From positions 1 through 5,221 of the forward strand of contig CAKSXP010000141.1 of assembly GCA_934515035.1 (NCBI GenBank): 5,221 nucleotides of DNA, written 5' to 3'. The notes below the pieces were generated by a model. It saw only the letters and a program-made list of their open reading frames with translations, was not told the DNA's origin and did no database searches. The stretch comes from an uncultured Oscillospiraceae bacterium. Lineage in GTDB: Bacteria; Bacillota; Clostridia; Oscillospirales; Oscillospiraceae. Numbering within the stretch: position 1 is the stretch's first letter; every line of letters starts with the position of its first letter. Made by a program: the position numbers and the translations under genes. This document shows, one piece after another, positions 4,222-5,221 of this stretch.

Positions 4222-4230
4222 TTTATATCA
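4222..4230 (-). promoter_or_regulatory. Extended -10 of the 6S RNA promoter
   Basis: Minus-strand TGA-TATAAA (4230-4222) is an extended -10 that puts transcription start at about 4215, right at the closing stem of the RNA. The -35 region (CCGTCA at 17 bp) is weak. No T-tailed terminator separates it from the DUF1292 stop, so readthrough from that gene is also possible. Confidence 0.6.
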
Positions 4231-4261
4231 GTGGTATTATTTTATGACGGGTGAGGAACTT

Positions 4262-4546
4262 TTATTCCTCGCCTTCGTCATAGAGCTGTTCAAGAAATGC
4301 ATCATAAACGCGCTGAAGCACATCCTCGTCATCGATGGAGCCGAAGTATTCTTCGCCGGTCGCGTCGTCGGTCAGCACCTCGAGCAGAACAAAGCCGTAG
4401 TCGGGATCGTCCTCGTCCATGTTGGCCGGGAGAAAGCACATGTAAAGTCCGCCGTCAAGCTCTATCGTGTCGATATGCTCCAGCTCGAACTCGTTTCCGT
4501 CGTCGTCAGTGATGTTTATATAGGTCGCGCCCTGCTCGTCGCTCAT
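4262..4546 (-). CDS. DUF1292 family acidic protein (YrzB-like)
   Basis: 94 residues, start ATG 4546 with AAGGAGG (4563-4557) 10 nt upstream. The sequence shows the DUF1292 core: ITDDDGNEFELEHIDTIELD, then GGLYMCFLPAN, then DYGFVLLEVL and GEEYFGSIDDEDVLQRVYDAFLEQL. It is extremely acidic (DEDDPD, YDEGEE at the end), soluble and without signal sequence. DUF1292 proteins are widespread in Firmicutes, short (about 90-110 residues) and of unknown function; in several genomes they neighbour alaS/ruvX-type housekeeping genes. Here the gene has its own promoter (4582-4610) and precedes the 6S RNA on the same strand. Its last codons and stop form a small dyad, GAGGAA/TTCCTC (4253-4270), without a T-run. 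Length and composition look intact. Confidence 0.92.
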   Translation of the reverse strand: MSDEQGATYINITDDDGNEFELEHIDTIELDGGLYMCFLPANMDEDDPDYGFVLLEVLTDDATGEEYFGSIDDEDVLQRVYDAFLEQLYDEGEE

Positions 4547-4581
4547 TATCCGTTGTCCTCCTTGTGCGGTCGTCTGAATGC

Positions 4582-4610
4582 ATTATAACCGATACGGAGG
4601 TATAAATCAA
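4582..4610 (-). promoter_or_regulatory. Promoter of the DUF1292 gene
   Basis: Minus-strand TTGATT (4610-4605, 4/6) and a perfect TATAAT (4587-4582) with the ideal 17-bp spacer. A start near 4575 leaves a ~30-nt leader that contains AAGGAGG. This is the clearest housekeeping promoter in the window. Confidence 0.8.
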
Positions 4611-4649
4611 CAGAAACAGGAAGACGGATAAGGGCAAGTTTTGCACCGC

Positions 4650-4946
4650 TCAGGATCCGAAATCCTCCAGCAGCATCAGAAGCTCGTCGCTGTCGCCGGC
4701 AAAGATGCCCTTTTCCAGCTCCACCTGATCCGCGGAGGGCAGCGACGCGGTGTCTATGTCTGTGAGCGTGAGCATTTCGCGCTGCTTTGCGGCGCTGTAA
4801 ACCGCGATATGACCCTCATGACTGCGGAGTATGAACCCGTCGGTGCCCGGATTCAGAGACAGAAAGGCCGCGGAGGCGGCCGAAACGAGAGCAAATGCCG
4901 CCAGACAGCCGCAGACAGCCATTTTTATTGCTGTTTTGTTTTTCAT
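4650..4946 (-). CDS. BofC C-terminal-like secreted or membrane-anchored small protein
   Basis: The ATG at 4946 is chosen because AAAAGGAG (4964-4957) lies 10 nt upstream; the longer frame from 5033 has no such site and reads like non-coding DNA. The 98-residue protein has a basic start (MKNKTAIKM), one hydrophobic segment at about 9-30 (signal peptide or anchor), and an extracytoplasmic domain. There GFILRSHEGHIAVY, then LTDIDTASLPSADQVELEKG, then IFAGDSDELLMLLEDF closely match the pattern of the BofC C-terminal domain (x-x-G-x-IAV-x, SLP-x-x-D, L-x-x-G-I, L-x-x-LLED). BofC in Bacillus is a forespore intermembrane regulator of the SpoIVB checkpoint; short clostridial proteins with only this domain have no proven role. 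No -35/-10 pair of good quality was found upstream. Confidence 0.78.
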   Translation of the reverse strand: MKNKTAIKMAVCGCLAAFALVSAASAAFLSLNPGTDGFILRSHEGHIAVYSAAKQREMLTLTDIDTASLPSADQVELEKGIFAGDSDELLMLLEDFGS

Positions 4947-4988
4947 TGATATACATCTCCTTTTCTTCTTGCGTGATGTTACCATCGG

Positions 4989-5055
4989 TTGACAAGGGCA
5001 GACACGGTTTTGACGGTGCAGAAATGCGCCCATACGGTGTCAATGCCCTTGACAA
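4989..5055. repeat. Long imperfect inverted repeat with nested hairpin
   Basis: TTGACAAGGGCA (4989-5000) pairs with TGCCCTTGACAA (5044-5055) except for one A-A mismatch. GACAC/GTGTC (5001-5005, 5037-5041) extend the stem past a 2-nt bulge, and GGTGCA-GAAA-TGCGCC (5015-5030) forms an apical hairpin with a GAAA loop. The plus-strand RNA folds slightly better than the minus (a G-U where the minus has C-A). It lies upstream of the BofC-like gene. Confidence 0.55.
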
Positions 5056-5107
5056 TACGGAAAGTATTCTCTGCGGGCCTTTCCTTGTCTGGGCGGGTTT
5101 CTGCACC
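5015..5107. repeat. 18-bp inverted repeat pair
   Basis: GGTGCAGAAATGCGCCCA (5015-5032) and the reverse complement of 5090-5107 agree at 16 of 18 positions. One arm is the apical hairpin of the neighbouring inverted repeat, so the two structures are mutually exclusive or reflect an inverted duplication. Confidence 0.5.
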
Positions 5108-5149
5108 GGCAAAACTGCCTGCACCTGACAGGAATGGATCTTCGAGTGA

Positions 5150-5206
5150 TTTTTGGCTTTTGAGCCGCAGGTGGGCTGTCGCCCACCAAGGCGAAAAGGA
5201 CAAAAA
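5150..5206. repeat. Long interrupted palindrome at the window end
   Basis: GGTGGGC-TGTC-GCCCACC (5170-5187) is a perfect 7-bp hairpin. Outside it GCC/GGC, CTTTT/AAAAG and TTTTT/AAAAA continue the dyad across small internal loops, for 20 pairs in all. The U-run on one side resembles a terminator, but no gene end is adjacent in the window. Confidence 0.55.
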
Positions 5207-5221
5207 GCGCCGGAAAGACGC

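Larger units (their letters stand above)
4947..5221. other. Gene-free, dyad-rich region upstream of the BofC-like gene
   Basis: Apart from the ribosome site of the BofC-like gene (4957-4964), no frame looks like a real protein. The stretch is unusually dense in inverted repeats (4989-5055, 5054-5068 AATAC/GTATT, 5015-5107, 5108-5119 GGCA/TGCC, 5150-5206). This suggests an intergenic palindromic repeat element or a remnant of a non-autonomous mobile element. Confidence 0.5.

Noticed and set aside
4947..5033. N-terminal extension of the BofC-like protein to an ATG at 5033
   Set aside because: The extra 29 residues have no ribosome site and span the BofC ribosome site and part of the inverted repeat; ATG 4946 has a good one.

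Overview
The window looks like chromosomal DNA of a low-to-mid GC, spore-forming Clostridia, probably a gut Oscillospiraceae/Ruminococcaceae-type Firmicute. The support is strong Shine-Dalgarno sites (AAGGAGG, GGGAGG), a DUF1292 gene, a BofC-like lipid-facing/secreted protein, a Firmicutes-type 6S RNA, an HxlR regulator divergent from a probable PPOX-fold flavoprotein, and an r1t-type holin. The species cannot be named from the sequence.

Left part (1-2130): the first codons of a minus-strand gene, probably a pyridoxamine 5'-phosphate oxidase family protein, face an HxlR-family repressor across a 141-bp divergent region that contains a perfect 14-bp palindrome. Downstream, with its own promoter, is a three-gene plus-strand operon: a small two-helix membrane protein, a larger membrane protein and a TetR-family regulator. 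It ends at a strong terminator (2098-2128). All three genes are damaged: an in-frame TAG in the first, an out-of-frame internal deletion in the second, and loss of the native stop by a one-base change in a C5 run in the third. The TetR frame therefore runs on through the terminator. This looks like a locus in decay.

Middle part (2130-3980): mostly intergenic DNA with short minus-strand genes. These are a 57-residue two-helix membrane protein (2345-2518) and a stand-alone phage-type holin (2784-2987) with its own terminator. A plus-strand XRE regulator with a C-terminal membrane anchor follows (stop at 3916, terminator 3927-3976). Two arrays of a degenerate 13-mer (consensus TCANAWWTGGGAA) repeat at exactly 20-bp pitch: two copies on the minus strand near 2219-2251 and three on the plus strand at 3441-3493, directly before the XRE reading frame. 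This shared, helically phased motif is the most unusual signal in the window.

Right part (3980-5221): all minus strand. A BofC C-terminal-like secreted or anchored protein (4650-4946) lies upstream of DUF1292 (4262-4546, with a near-ideal promoter). A ~190-nt 6S RNA gene follows, with its own extended -10 and terminator. The last ~240 bp hold no gene but contain several interleaved inverted repeats that resemble an intergenic palindromic repeat element.
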